Assembly: GCF_022664455.2 (NCBI RefSeq)
Contig: NZ_JAKRKC020000002.1
Coordinates: forward strand, 1,612,001-1,676,000
Length of the DNA: 64,000 nucleotides
Origin: Actinomadura luzonensis
GTDB lineage: Bacteria; Actinomycetota; Actinomycetes; Streptosporangiales; Streptosporangiaceae
Direction: 5' to 3'
Shown here: one piece after another, positions 38,149 to 46,787 of the stretch
How positions within the stretch are numbered: the first letter of the stretch is position 1
Layout of the letters: each line of letters starts with the position of its first letter
Notes under the pieces: generated by a model
What the model saw: the letters and a program-made list of their open reading frames with translations, nothing else
Databases searched by the model: none
What the model was told of the DNA's origin: nothing
Made by a program: the position numbers and the translations under genes

Positions 38149-40751
38149 TCGTCGGCTACGTCCTCAGCGGCCTGGTCACCGGCGGCGTCTTCGCCATCAT
38201 GGGGTCCGGCCTGACGCTCTCCTACGCCGCGACCGGCGTGTTCAACTTCGCCCACGGCGCGATCGGCTTCCTCGCCGCCCTGCTGTTCCACGAGCTGAAC
38301 GCCGCCGCCGGGCTGCCCGCCTGGCTCTCCGCCCTGCTCGCCGCCGGGCTGTTCGCGCCCGCGCTCGGCTACGCGCTGCACCGGGCCATGTTCCAGGGGC
38401 TCGCCCAGGCCGGGGAGACCGCGCAGATCGTCGCCACGATCGGGCTGACGATCGCGCTGCCCGCCCTCGGCCTGCTCGTGGTGGAGCTGGCCGAACTGCC
38501 GCCCGCGGACGCCACCGCGCTGCCGCGCGGCCTCGGCCCGCACCCGGCCGGGACGGTCGAGGTGCCCGGCGCGCACCTGGACACCGACCAGCTCATCACC
38601 TTCGGGTTCGCGGCCGTGACGGCGCTCGGGCTGTGGGCGTTCATGCGGCACACCCCGTACGGGCTGCGCATGCGCGCCTGCGTGGACCGGCGCCGCCTGG
38701 CCGCGCTGCGCGGCGTCGACCCCGGCGCGACCTCGGCGCTGGCCTGGATGCTCGGCTCCGGCCTCGCTGGGCTCGCCGGGGTGCTGGCGGTGCCGGTGCT
38801 GGGGCTGGACGCGACCGCGTACACGGTGCTGCTGTTCGCCTCGGCCACGGCCGCGGTGTTCGGCCGGCTGCGCTCGGTCCCGTGGACGTTCGCCGCCGGG
38901 CTCGCGCTCGGCGTGGTGCAGAACCTGGTCGCCGGCTACACCGACTTCCTCCAGGAGGTCACCGGGCTGCGCACGGCGGTGCCGGTGATCCTGCTGTTCG
39001 CCGGTCTCGTGCTGCTGAACCGCTCGCGCGAGCGGGTGGCGGGCAGCGCCGCCGAGGACGTCCCGCCGCCGGACCACCTGGCCGGGCTGCCGCCCTGGCG
39101 CCGCCGCCTGCCGTGGGCGGTGGCACTGGCCGCGCTGGCCGTCTTCACGCTGGCCGCGCCCGCGTACTACGTCGGCGTGGCCGCGCAGGGGCTGGTGCTG
39201 GCGCTGATCTTCTGCTCGTTCGTGGTGGTGACCGGGATCGGCGGCATGGTGAACCTGGCGCAGGCCGCCTTCGCCGCGATGGCCGCGCTCACCTGCGGGT
39301 GGGCGTTCGCCTCGGGGCTGCCGTTCGCCGTCGCGATCGGGCTGGGCGTGCTCGCGGCGGCGGCCGCCGGGCTGCTGGTGGCGCTGCCCGCGCTGCGGCT
39401 CGGCGGCCGGGTGCTGACGCTCGCCACGCTCGCCCTCGCGTTGCTGGCCGACCAGGTGCTCTTCCAGGTGGACGCCTTCAGCAACGGCACCATCGGCTGG
39501 CCGCTGCCCGCGCTCGGGCTCGGCCTCGCCGACACCGCCGACCCGCGGGTGCTGGTGGCGTTGCTGCTGGTGCTCATCGGGGTCGTCGCGGCGCTGGTGC
39601 GCAACCTGGAGCGGTCGGCGTCCGGGCGGGCCATCCTGGCCGTGCGCTCGGCCCCGGCCGCGGCCCTCACCTGCGGGCTGTCGCCGACCCGGGCCAAGAT
39701 CACGCTGTTCGTGCTGGCGTCCGCGATCGCCGGGCTCGGCGGGGTCCTGTACGCGGTCGCCAAGGGCTCGATCACCGCCACCGACCTGCCGGCGTTCGCC
39801 GGCTTCGGCTGGCTGGCCGTGGTGGTGCTGCAAGGGGTGCGCAGGATCGGCGGGGCGGTGCTCGGCGGGCTGGTCGCGGTGACCGTGCCCGAGCTGCTGG
39901 CCGCCTGGGGCGTCTCCGCGCACGTCGGGTCCATCCTGTTCGGGCTCGGCGGCATGATCCTGGCCAGGCACCCTGACGGGGTGCTCACCCAGCTCGCCGG
40001 GCTGCGCCACCGCCGCCCGCCCCCCGTCGAGGAGCCGCCGCCGCCCGCCTCCAAGGCGCCCGCGCCCGCGGAGGCGCTGTTCCGGCTGGAGGGCGTCGTC
40101 GCCGGGTACGCCGACTGCACGGTCCTCCGCGGCGTGGACCTCGCCGTCCGGCCCGGCGAGGTGGTCGCGCTGCTCGGCGCGAACGGCGCCGGCAAGTCCA
40201 CCGCCTGCGCCGTCGCCGCGGGCGACCTGCGGGCCGCCGGCGGGCGCGTCCTGCTGGACGGCGAGGACGTCACCGCCTGGCCCGCCCACCGCCGCGCCCG
40301 GGCCGGCATCCTGCTGGCCCCCGAGGGCCGCGGCGTCTTCCCCGGCCTCACCGTCGAGGAGAACCTGCGCACCTGGCTGCCCGACCCCCGCCCCGTCTAC
40401 GAGCGGCTGCCGCGCCTCGCCGAGCGCCGCGACGTTCCCGCCGGAGCGCTGTCCGGCGGCGAGCAGCAGCTCCTCACGCTCGCCCCCGCGCTGGTCCGGC
40501 CGCCCCGCGTGCTCATCGCCGACGAGCCGTCCCTCGGGCTCGCGCCGCTGGTCGTGCGGCAGGTCTTCGACGTCTTCGCCGAGCTGCGCGAGCGCGGGGT
40601 GGCGCTGCTGCTGGTCGAGGAGAAGGCGACCGAGGCGCTGGCCATCGCCGACCGGGTGGCGTTCATGCGGCTCGGCCGCATCACCTGGGCGGGGCCGCGC
40701 TCCGAGGTCGACGGCGAGCGGCTGACCGCCGCGTACCTGGGGGTGAGCTGA
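38145..40751 (+). CDS. Fused LivH-LivM-LivF branched-chain-type ABC transporter
   Basis: The 868-residue protein joins three normally separate subunits. Residues about 1-290 are a LivH-type permease (TGVFNFAHGAIGFLAALLFH), 318-615 a LivM-type permease (GGMVNLAQAAFAAMAAL), and 645-868 a LivF-type ATPase. The ATPase has Walker A LGANGAGKST, signature LSGGEQQLL and Walker B VLIADEP. Pro-rich linkers connect the parts. The frame is continuous with no sign of an assembly error. With the separate LivG-type ATPase next door it would make a complete importer. Permease-permease fusions occur elsewhere; the ATPase as third part is unusual. Confidence 0.9.
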   Translation: MIVGYVLSGLVTGGVFAIMGSGLTLSYAATGVFNFAHGAIGFLAALLFHELNAAAGLPAWLSALLAAGLFAPALGYALHRAMFQGLAQAGETAQIVATIGLTIALPALGLLVVELAELPPADATALPRGLGPHPAGTVEVPGAHLDTDQLITFGFAAVTALGLWAFMRHTPYGLRMRACVDRRRLAALRGVDPGATSALAWMLGSGLAGLAGVLAVPVLGLDATAYTVLLFASATAAVFGRLRSVPWTFAAGLALGVVQNLVAGYTDFLQEVTGLRTAVPVILLFAGLVLLNRSRERVAGSAAEDVPPPDHLAGLPPWRRRLPWAVALAALAVFTLAAPAYYVGVAAQGLVLALIFCSFVVVTGIGGMVNLAQAAFAAMAALTCGWAFASGLPFAVAIGLGVLAAAAAGLLVALPALRLGGRVLTLATLALALLADQVLFQVDAFSNGTIGWPLPALGLGLADTADPRVLVALLLVLIGVVAALVRNLERSASGRAILAVRSAPAAALTCGLSPTRAKITLFVLASAIAGLGGVLYAVAKGSITATDLPAFAGFGWLAVVVLQGVRRIGGAVLGGLVAVTVPELLAAWGVSAHVGSILFGLGGMILARHPDGVLTQLAGLRHRRPPPVEEPPPPASKAPAPAEALFRLEGVVAGYADCTVLRGVDLAVRPGEVVALLGANGAGKSTACAVAAGDLRAAGGRVLLDGEDVTAWPAHRRARAGILLAPEGRGVFPGLTVEENLRTWLPDPRPVYERLPRLAERRDVPAGALSGGEQQLLTLAPALVRPPRVLIADEPSLGLAPLVVRQVFDVFAELRERGVALLLVEEKATEALAIADRVAFMRLGRITWAGPRSEVDGERLTAAYLGVS

Positions 40752-40752
40752 C

Positions 40753-41493
40753 ATGCTCGCCGTCGAGGGCGTGTCGGTGGCCTACGGCGGGGTCCTGGCG
40801 CTGGACGAGGTGTCGTTCGAGGTGGCCGAGGGCCGGGTGTGCGGGGTGATCGGGCCGAACGGGGCGGGCAAGACCACGCTGTTCGACGTGCTGTCCGGGC
40901 TGCGGCGGCCGGCCGCGGGCCGGGTCCGGCTGGGCGGGCGCGACCTGACCGGGACGCCGCCCGCCGGCCGGGCCAGGGCCGGGCTGCGCCGCACGTTCCA
41001 GCGGGCCCAGGTCTTCGGCCGGCTCACCGTCGCCGACAACGTGCTGGCCGCGCTCGACCACCATGGAGGCGGCGGCGGCCTCGCCGCCGACCTGGTCGGC
41101 TGGCCGGGCCGGCGGCGGCGCGAACAGGAGCGGCGCGAGCGCGTCGCCGAGGTGCTGGAGCTGTGCGGGCTCACGCCGCTGCGCGAGACGTACGCCGCCG
41201 CGCTGCCGGCCGGTCAGCGGCGGCTGGTCGAGCTGGCCAGGGCGCTCGCCGACCGGCCCGCGCTGCTGCTGCTCGACGAGCCCACCTCCGGGCTGGACGC
41301 CGCCCAGACCGCCCGGCTCGGCGCCGTCGTCCGGTCGCTGGAGACGACCGTGCTGCTGGTCGAGCACGACATGGGCTTCGTCATGGACGTCTGCGACCAG
41401 GTCGTGGCGCTCGACCTCGGCCGGCTCATCGCCGCCGGCCCCCCGGAACAGGTGCGGGACGACCCCGTCGTGCGGGCCGCCTATCTGGGCTGA
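40753..41493 (+). CDS. Branched-chain-type ABC transporter ATPase (LivG type)
   Basis: The 246-residue ATPase has Walker A GPNGAGKTT, Q-loop region FQRAQVFGRL, Walker B LLLLDEP and switch LLVEHDM. The signature is LPAGQRRLVEL instead of LSGGQ, a visible deviation in the second motif of the sandwich dimer. The LivF domain of the fused protein keeps LSGGE, so one composite ATP site may be asymmetric. It starts 1 bp after the fused gene's stop and overlaps the convergent hydrolase by 13 bp. Confidence 0.88.
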   Translation: MLAVEGVSVAYGGVLALDEVSFEVAEGRVCGVIGPNGAGKTTLFDVLSGLRRPAAGRVRLGGRDLTGTPPAGRARAGLRRTFQRAQVFGRLTVADNVLAALDHHGGGGGLAADLVGWPGRRRREQERRERVAEVLELCGLTPLRETYAAALPAGQRRLVELARALADRPALLLLDEPTSGLDAAQTARLGAVVRSLETTVLLVEHDMGFVMDVCDQVVALDLGRLIAAGPPEQVRDDPVVRAAYLG

Positions 41494-42236
41494 GCCGCCT
41501 GCCCGGCGTGGCGCTCGGTGAAGGACAGGATGCGCCGCCAGGCGTCCTGGCAGGCGTCCTCCCACTCCTTGTACGAGCGGTCGAAGAACGAGTGCGGCGC
41601 GCCCTCGTACACGTGCTCCTCGTACGGCGTGCCGGCCCGGTCGAGGGCCGCCTCGTACGCCGCGAACTCCTCCTGCGAGGAGGCGGTGTCCGCGCCGCCG
41701 CGCAGCAGCAGGACCGGCGCGCCCGGCCCGGTCTCCGGCGCCTGGATGGCGCGCAGCGCGCCGTAGAAGCCGATGCCGCCCGCGATGCCGTTGCCGCCCT
41801 CGTGGGCCTGCCGCCACGAGTGCGCCCCGCCCAGGCAGAAGCCGACGGTGAAGACGGGGCCGGGCAGCGCGTCGGTGGCGGCGCGCACGTCGGCGCGGAT
41901 GCCGTCGGCGCTGAGCTGCCTGACGTGCGTCATGAAGTCGAAGGCGTCGTCCCGGTCGCCGATGCCGGCCGTGCGGCCGAAGTAGTCGATCGCGATCGTG
42001 CGGAAGCCCGCCTCGGCGAAGCGCAGCGCGAGGTCCCGGTAGAACGGGTGCAGCCCGCGCACGTCGGGCATGATGACGACGCTGCGGCCGTTCGGCTCGG
42101 CCGGCTCGGCGCGGAAGGCCATGAAGCGGTTGCCGTCGGCGGCGGTCAGCTCGACCTGCTCGTGGGAGGCCACCTCGCCCTGGACGGGCGGCGCGGGCGG
42201 CCTGCTGTCGGTGGAATGGCACATGACGGTCAGCAT
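41481..42236 (-). CDS. Dienelactone hydrolase family protein
   Basis: The protein (251 residues from ATG 42236, 247 from ATG 42224) is an alpha/beta hydrolase of the DLH type. The nucleophile is the cysteine in GFCLGGAHS, followed by Asp in RGGAD and His in GAPHSFFDR, the Cys-Asp-His triad of this family. DLH enzymes open lactones formed in aromatic-ring degradation, though many members act on other esters. No good ribosome site distinguishes the two starts. It is convergent with the ABC operon. Confidence 0.85.
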   Translation of the reverse strand: MLTVMCHSTDSRPPAPPVQGEVASHEQVELTAADGNRFMAFRAEPAEPNGRSVVIMPDVRGLHPFYRDLALRFAEAGFRTIAIDYFGRTAGIGDRDDAFDFMTHVRQLSADGIRADVRAATDALPGPVFTVGFCLGGAHSWRQAHEGGNGIAGGIGFYGALRAIQAPETGPGAPVLLLRGGADTASSQEEFAAYEAALDRAGTPYEEHVYEGAPHSFFDRSYKEWEDACQDAWRRILSFTERHAGQAAQPR

Positions 42237-42400
42237 GCCCCGGCCGGTCGGGGATATCCAGGTACCGCGAGGGGCGGGCCCGCCGCCGGACGGCGGGCGC
42301 GAGGAGGCCGAACGCCGCCGGATGGCGGTTGTGCCGCCCCGGCCCCGGCTCCGACGATCGGAGGGAGTGACCCATCCCGGCCTGTGGAAAGGTGAACCGC

Positions 42401-43372
42401 ATGGCACTACACCCCAACCTCGACCCCGAGCTGCGGGCCGCCGTCGAGGCGGCGCCCCTGCCCGTCACCGACCTGTCGGCGCTCACCCTTGAGGAGCTGC
42501 AGGGGCTGCGCGCCCAGACCAAGGCGTTCGTGGCCGCGTTCCCGCCGCCGCCGCAGACGGGCGTGACCGTCGAGGACCGGCTGATCCCCGGCCCGGAGGG
42601 CGCGCCCGAGGTGCGGGTGCGGATCTACCGCCCGGCGGGCGGCGAGGAAGGAGGCCGGCCCGGCCTGTACTGGATCCACGGCGGCGGCATGATCATGGGC
42701 GTGCCCGAGATGGACGACGCCCTGATCCTCGACTACGTGGAACGGCTCGGCCTGGTCGCGGTCTCCGTGGACTACCGGCTCGCGCCGGAGCACCCGCACC
42801 CCGCGCCGGTCGAGGACTGCTACGCCGGGCTGGTGTGGACCGCCAAGTCCGCCGCCGAGCTCGGCATCGACCCGGCCCGGCTGGCCGTGGGCGGCGCCAG
42901 CGCGGGCGGCGGGCTCGCGGCGGCGACCGTGCTGCTGGCCCGCGACCGCGGTGGCCCCGACGTGCTCTTCCAGCTCCTGCTCTGCCCCATGCTGGACGAC
43001 CGCGACGACACCCCGTCCACCGAGCAGCACGCCGACGCCGTGGTGTGGACCAGGCAGGCCAACCGGTACGGGTGGCGGGCGCTGCTCGGCGACCAGGTGG
43101 GCGGCCCGGACGTGTCCCCGTACGCGGCCCCGGCCCGGGCCGCGGACCTGTCGGGGCTGCCGCCCGCGTTCGTGGACGTCGGCGAGATGGAGGTGTTCAG
43201 GGACGAGGACATGGACTACGCGCTGCGGCTGGCGCGGGCCGGGGTGTCCACCGAGTTCCACCTGTACCCGGGGGCCTTCCACGGGTTCGACATGATGGTG
43301 CCGGACGCGGCGCTGAGCCGGCGGGCGAGGGAGGCCCGGGTGGCGGCGCTCAAGCGGGCTTACGGAGTCTGA
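42401..43372 (+). CDS. HSL-family alpha/beta hydrolase (esterase)
   Basis: The 323-residue hormone-sensitive-lipase-type esterase has the oxyanion motif HGGG (His93 onward), nucleophile Ser167 in GGASAGGG and His294 in FHGFD. The acid is probably in VGEMEVFRDED. The nucleophile elbow reads GASAG where GDSAG is commonest, a tolerated variation. AAAGGTGA lies before ATG 42401, favouring it over the GTG at 42392. It cleaves short-chain esters, plausibly releasing an acid for the nearby CoA ligases. Confidence 0.85.
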   Translation: MALHPNLDPELRAAVEAAPLPVTDLSALTLEELQGLRAQTKAFVAAFPPPPQTGVTVEDRLIPGPEGAPEVRVRIYRPAGGEEGGRPGLYWIHGGGMIMGVPEMDDALILDYVERLGLVAVSVDYRLAPEHPHPAPVEDCYAGLVWTAKSAAELGIDPARLAVGGASAGGGLAAATVLLARDRGGPDVLFQLLLCPMLDDRDDTPSTEQHADAVVWTRQANRYGWRALLGDQVGGPDVSPYAAPARAADLSGLPPAFVDVGEMEVFRDEDMDYALRLARAGVSTEFHLYPGAFHGFDMMVPDAALSRRAREARVAALKRAYGV

Positions 43373-43384
43373 CCCGCTTCCGGG

Positions 43385-43423
43385 GGCTCAGCGGGGCTGG
43401 GTGCGTGGCTCAGCGGGGCTGGG
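43385..43423 (+). repeat. Two copies of a 17-bp direct repeat at a gene end
   Basis: GGCTCAGCGGGGCTGGG occurs at 43385-43401 and 43407-43423. The second copy contains the stop region of the PucR-like gene and the first lies just past it. It looks like a local duplication; a terminator function is not evident. Confidence 0.6.
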
Positions 43424-44606
43424 CGCGGGCGTTGTTGGCGTGCAGGCGGGTCAGGGCCAGCGCCAGGTGGGCGCGCAGGCGGCCCGGCGGGTCGGCGAGG
43501 GAGTAGCCGAGCGCGGCCTCGGCGCGGGCGACGCGGGCCGCCATCGAGCTGTGGTGCAGGTGCGCGGCGGCCGCCGCGCCGCGTACCGACCCGGCCAGGC
43601 ACAACGCCCGCACCGCGGCCACGGCCTCCTCGCCGAGCCGCGCCATCGCCCGGACGTCGGCCAGCTCCGCGATCGCCGCCTCCGGCAGCTCGGCGAACAA
43701 CGCCAGCGGGCCGAGGTCGGCGTGGCGGACCACCAGGTCGTGGGGGCCGGTGAAGCGCAGCGCCGTGCGGGCGCCGGCCCAGGACTCGGCCGCGCGCGCG
43801 GCGGGCAGCTCGGGGCCGACCCCGACCCGGGAGCCCGCAGGCAGCGCGGTGGCGGGCGGGATGGTGGCGGGCGGGATGGTGGCGGCCCTGGTACCGGGCA
43901 GGGTGGCGGGCAGGGTGGTGGCCACGAGCACGGCGTCGGTGTCGCCGAAGCGCGCCGCCCGCACCCGGTGGCCCATCGTCCGCAACCCCGCCACCAGGCC
44001 GGGGCCGGGCTCGCCGCCCGGACCGGCGGGTGCGGGGCCGCCGCCTGGATCGGCGGCGGGCGTGGGGCCGCCGGTCGGCTCGGCGGCGGGTGCGGGGAGG
44101 GCGATGGCGAGGGCCTGGAGCGGGGCGGACGGGGTGAAGCCGAGCAGGCGCAGCGCCCGGGCCCGCTCGGCCTCGCCGGTCTCGGCCGACAGGACCAGCT
44201 CGACCAGCGCCGGGTCCTGCCCCTCACGGGCGAGGGCGGCGGCGCGTTCGAGGGTGACCTCGGCCGCGGCGGCGTACCGTTCGAGCACGATCTCGTCGAG
44301 CCCGTGCGCGGGGCCCTCGCGCTCCATCCACACCGCGCCGAGCCCGGAGCTGAGCTGCCTGGCCGGCGCCGGCGGCCCGGCGGCCTCCGCGAGCGGCTGG
44401 ACGGACCCGTCGGGCAGGGCGCGCAGGCGGCGGCCGGAGCCCGCGTCGGACAGCCCGGCCGGGCACTGCGCCAGCCGGGCGGTGGCGGCCAGCAGCGTGG
44501 GCACGCTCACGTGGTCGCGCAGCAGCGAGTCGAAGTAGGCGATGACCCGCACTGCGCTCTCGGCGTCGGCGTCCAGCGTGGACAGGCGCAGCAGCAGTCC
44601 CTGCAC
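43410..44606 (-). CDS. PucR/CdaR-type helix-turn-helix regulator
   Basis: The 398-residue protein starts at GTG 44606 (VQGLLLRLSTLDADAESAVR). It ends with a PucR C-terminal helix-turn-helix (VRGAAAAAHLHHSSMAARVARAEAALGYSL). The middle holds a Pro/Ala/Gly-rich insert (about residues 165-200) and TIPPATIPPAT repeats. It is divergent from the acyl-CoA dehydrogenase operon with 52 bp between starts, so it could regulate that operon. Its own promoter appears leaderless (TAGGCT, 7 nt spacer). The shared palindrome lies in the same gap. Confidence 0.75.
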   Translation of the reverse strand: MQGLLLRLSTLDADAESAVRVIAYFDSLLRDHVSVPTLLAATARLAQCPAGLSDAGSGRRLRALPDGSVQPLAEAAGPPAPARQLSSGLGAVWMEREGPAHGLDEIVLERYAAAAEVTLERAAALAREGQDPALVELVLSAETGEAERARALRLLGFTPSAPLQALAIALPAPAAEPTGGPTPAADPGGGPAPAGPGGEPGPGLVAGLRTMGHRVRAARFGDTDAVLVATTLPATLPGTRAATIPPATIPPATALPAGSRVGVGPELPAARAAESWAGARTALRFTGPHDLVVRHADLGPLALFAELPEAAIAELADVRAMARLGEEAVAAVRALCLAGSVRGAAAAAHLHHSSMAARVARAEAALGYSLADPPGRLRAHLALALTRLHANNARAQPR

Positions 44607-44613
44607 GCCGTCC

Positions 44614-44619
44614 AGCCTA
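44614..44619 (-). promoter_or_regulatory. -10 box TAGGCT of a probable leaderless promoter (PucR-like gene)
   Basis: TAGGCT on the minus strand ends 7 nt before GTG 44606. Confidence 0.45.
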
Positions 44620-44633
44620 ACCTGGCACGGGCA

Positions 44634-44649
44634 CCAAGCGTGCGCTAGG
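44634..44649. promoter_or_regulatory. Shared 16-bp palindrome, site A
   Basis: CCAAGCG-TG-CGCTAGG matches 13 of 14 consensus positions and overlaps the -10 box (44646-44651) of the acyl-CoA dehydrogenase gene. The arrangement is nearly identical to site B upstream of the Zn-ribbon gene. Confidence 0.7.
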
Positions 44650-44651
44650 TT
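44646..44651 (+). promoter_or_regulatory. -10 box TAGGTT of a probable leaderless promoter (acyl-CoA dehydrogenase)
   Basis: TAGGTT ends 7 nt before GTG 44659. Four of its six bases belong to palindrome A, so a bound repressor would cover the promoter. Confidence 0.55.
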
Positions 44652-44658
44652 GGTAGGC

Positions 44659-45765
44659 GTGGATCTCGACTTCTCCCCGGCCGAGCGGGAATTCCGCGCC
44701 GAGGTTCGCGCGTGGCTGCACGCGAACGTCCCCGATCCGCCGCTGCCGTCCATGGACACCGCCGAGGGCTTCGCCGCGCACCGCGCGTGGGAGGCGCGGC
44801 TGGCCGAGGCCCGCCTGTCGGTCGTCTCCTGGCCCGAGGAGTACGGCGGCCGCGGCGCGTCCCTCATCGACTGGCTGATCTTCGAGGAGGAGTACTGGGC
44901 CGCCGCCGCCCCCGCCCGCGTCACCCAGAACGGGATCTTCCTGCTCGCCCCCTGCCTCATGCGCTTCGGCACGCCCCAGCAGCGCGCCCGCTGGCTGCCC
45001 CGCATGGCCACCGGCGCGGACGTGTGGGCGCAGGCCTGGTCCGAGCCGGAGGCGGGCAGCGACCTCGCCGCCCTCACCTCGCGGGCCGAGCCCGTCCCCG
45101 GCGGCTGGCGGCTGCACGGGCACAAGACGTGGAGCTCGCGGGCCGCGTACGCCACTCACGGCTTCGGCCTCTTCCGCACCTCGGGCGCCCGCCACAAGGG
45201 CCTGAGCTACTTCATGTTCCCCCTGGACGAGGTCGCGGTCCGGCCGGTCGCCCAGCTCGACGGGCTGCCCGGCTTCGCCGAGCTGCACTTCGACGGCGTC
45301 TTCACCGGCGCGTCGATGCTGCTGGGCGAGCCCGGGGACGGCTGGCGCATCGCCATGGCCACCACGTCCTCCGAACGCGGCCTCACCCTGCGCAGCCCGG
45401 GACGCTTCCTCGCCACGGCCGACCGGCTCATGGCGCTGGCCGCCGGGTCGGGCGACCCGGCGGCGGCCGACCGGGCGGCGCGGTGCTGGGCCGAGGCGGA
45501 GGCGTACCGGCTGCACACGTTCGCGACCGCCCGCCGCGTCATGGCGGGGGAGGAGGCCGGGGCGGCGGCCAGCCTGGGCAAGATCTTCTGGTCGGAGCTG
45601 GACCTGCGCATGCACGCCCTCGCCCTGGACCTGCTGGGCGACCGGGCCGGGGACACGCCGTGGCTGGACGGGTTCCTGTTCTCGCTGGCCGGGCCCATCT
45701 ACGCGGGCACGAACGAGATCCAGCGCGGCATCGTCGCCGAGCGCGTCCTGGGGCTGCCGCGATGA
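44659..45765 (+). CDS. Acyl-CoA dehydrogenase, subunit 1
   Basis: The 368-residue flavoprotein has the ACAD N-terminal helices (VDLDFSPAEREFRAEVRAWL), the flavin and substrate strand QAWSEPEAGSDLAAL and the C-terminal IYAGTNEIQRGIVAERVLG. It introduces a double bond in an acyl-CoA. It overlaps a second, divergent ACAD by 4 bp (ATGA). Such pairs in actinobacteria, for example FadE28/FadE29 of cholesterol degradation, form alpha2-beta2 enzymes for bulky acyl-CoAs. The GTG start lies behind a leaderless-type promoter. Confidence 0.87.
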   Translation: MDLDFSPAEREFRAEVRAWLHANVPDPPLPSMDTAEGFAAHRAWEARLAEARLSVVSWPEEYGGRGASLIDWLIFEEEYWAAAAPARVTQNGIFLLAPCLMRFGTPQQRARWLPRMATGADVWAQAWSEPEAGSDLAALTSRAEPVPGGWRLHGHKTWSSRAAYATHGFGLFRTSGARHKGLSYFMFPLDEVAVRPVAQLDGLPGFAELHFDGVFTGASMLLGEPGDGWRIAMATTSSERGLTLRSPGRFLATADRLMALAAGSGDPAAADRAARCWAEAEAYRLHTFATARRVMAGEEAGAAASLGKIFWSELDLRMHALALDLLGDRAGDTPWLDGFLFSLAGPIYAGTNEIQRGIVAERVLGLPR

Positions 45766-46787
45766 ACTTCGCCTTCACCGACGAGCAGCTCGCGCTCGGC
45801 GCGACCGTGCGCGACGTGCTGCGCGACGCCTGCCCGCCGTCCGCGCTCCGGGCGCTGAGCCCGCCGGGGGCGAGCGACCTGCCGGGGCCGGCGGGGCCGC
45901 CGGGACCGCCGGGGGGCGGGCGGCGGCCCGGCTGGGGGCCGCTCGCCGGGCTCGGGTTCTTCGGGCTGCTGCTGCCGCCCGAGCACGACGGCCTCGGCCT
46001 CGGGCTGGCCGACGTGCTGCCCGCCCTGGAGGAGACCGGGCGGGCCTGCCTGCCGGGGCCGGTCGCGGAGACCGCCGTGGCCGCGCCGTTCCTGGTGGCG
46101 GGCGCGCCGAAGCTGGCCTCGGGCGAGGTGAGCGTGAGCGTGCTCGCGCCCGGCCAGGCGTACGCGGCCGACGCCGACCTCGCCGACCTCATCGTCGTCG
46201 CCGGGCCGGACGGGACCCGGCTGGTCGCCCGCGAGGCGGCGCGGCTCACGCCCCGGCCGGGCGCCGACCCGTGCCGGCCGCTGTTCGCGGTCGCGTACGA
46301 GGAGTCGGAGCCGCTGGACGTGCCGCTCGCGCCCGCGCTGGACCGGCTCACGGTCGCGACCGCCGCGCAGCTCGTCGGGGTCGCGAAGGAGCTGCTGGCG
46401 GTGTCGGTGGCCTACGCCCGGGTCAGGACGCAGTTCGGCGCGCCGATCGGCTCGTTCCAGGCGGTCAAGCACCGGCTGGCGGACGTGGCGGTGGCCGTCG
46501 AGTTCGCCGCGCCGCTGGTGTGGCGGGCCGCCCTCGCCCTGGACGGCGGCGCGCCCACCGCCCGGCGGGACGTGAGCGCGGCCAAGGCAGCGGCGGGGGA
46601 GGCCGCCGTGCTCGCCGCCGGCTGCGCGCTGCAGGTGCACGGCGCCATCGGCTACACCGAGGAGCTGGACCTGCGGTTCTGGCTGGCCCGCGCCTGGTCG
46701 CTGGCGGTCGCGTACGGGACGAGCGCCGCCCACCGGGCCCGGCTGCGGGCCGCCCTGCTCGGCGGCGACGTGCGGAGGTGGCCGTGA
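45762..46787 (+). CDS. Acyl-CoA dehydrogenase, subunit 2
   Basis: The 341-residue ACAD-like protein is shorter and more divergent than its partner. It has MNFAFTDEQLALGATVRDVL, the segment RTQFGAPIGSFQAVKHRLAD and the FAD-type motif QVHGAIGYTEELDLRFWLAR. A Gly/Pro-rich insert occurs around residues 35-60. It overlaps both neighbours, so it is probably made as an obligate partner of subunit 1. Which subunit supplies the catalytic base cannot be decided here. Confidence 0.85.
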   Translation: MNFAFTDEQLALGATVRDVLRDACPPSALRALSPPGASDLPGPAGPPGPPGGGRRPGWGPLAGLGFFGLLLPPEHDGLGLGLADVLPALEETGRACLPGPVAETAVAAPFLVAGAPKLASGEVSVSVLAPGQAYAADADLADLIVVAGPDGTRLVAREAARLTPRPGADPCRPLFAVAYEESEPLDVPLAPALDRLTVATAAQLVGVAKELLAVSVAYARVRTQFGAPIGSFQAVKHRLADVAVAVEFAAPLVWRAALALDGGAPTARRDVSAAKAAAGEAAVLAAGCALQVHGAIGYTEELDLRFWLARAWSLAVAYGTSAAHRARLRAALLGGDVRRWP

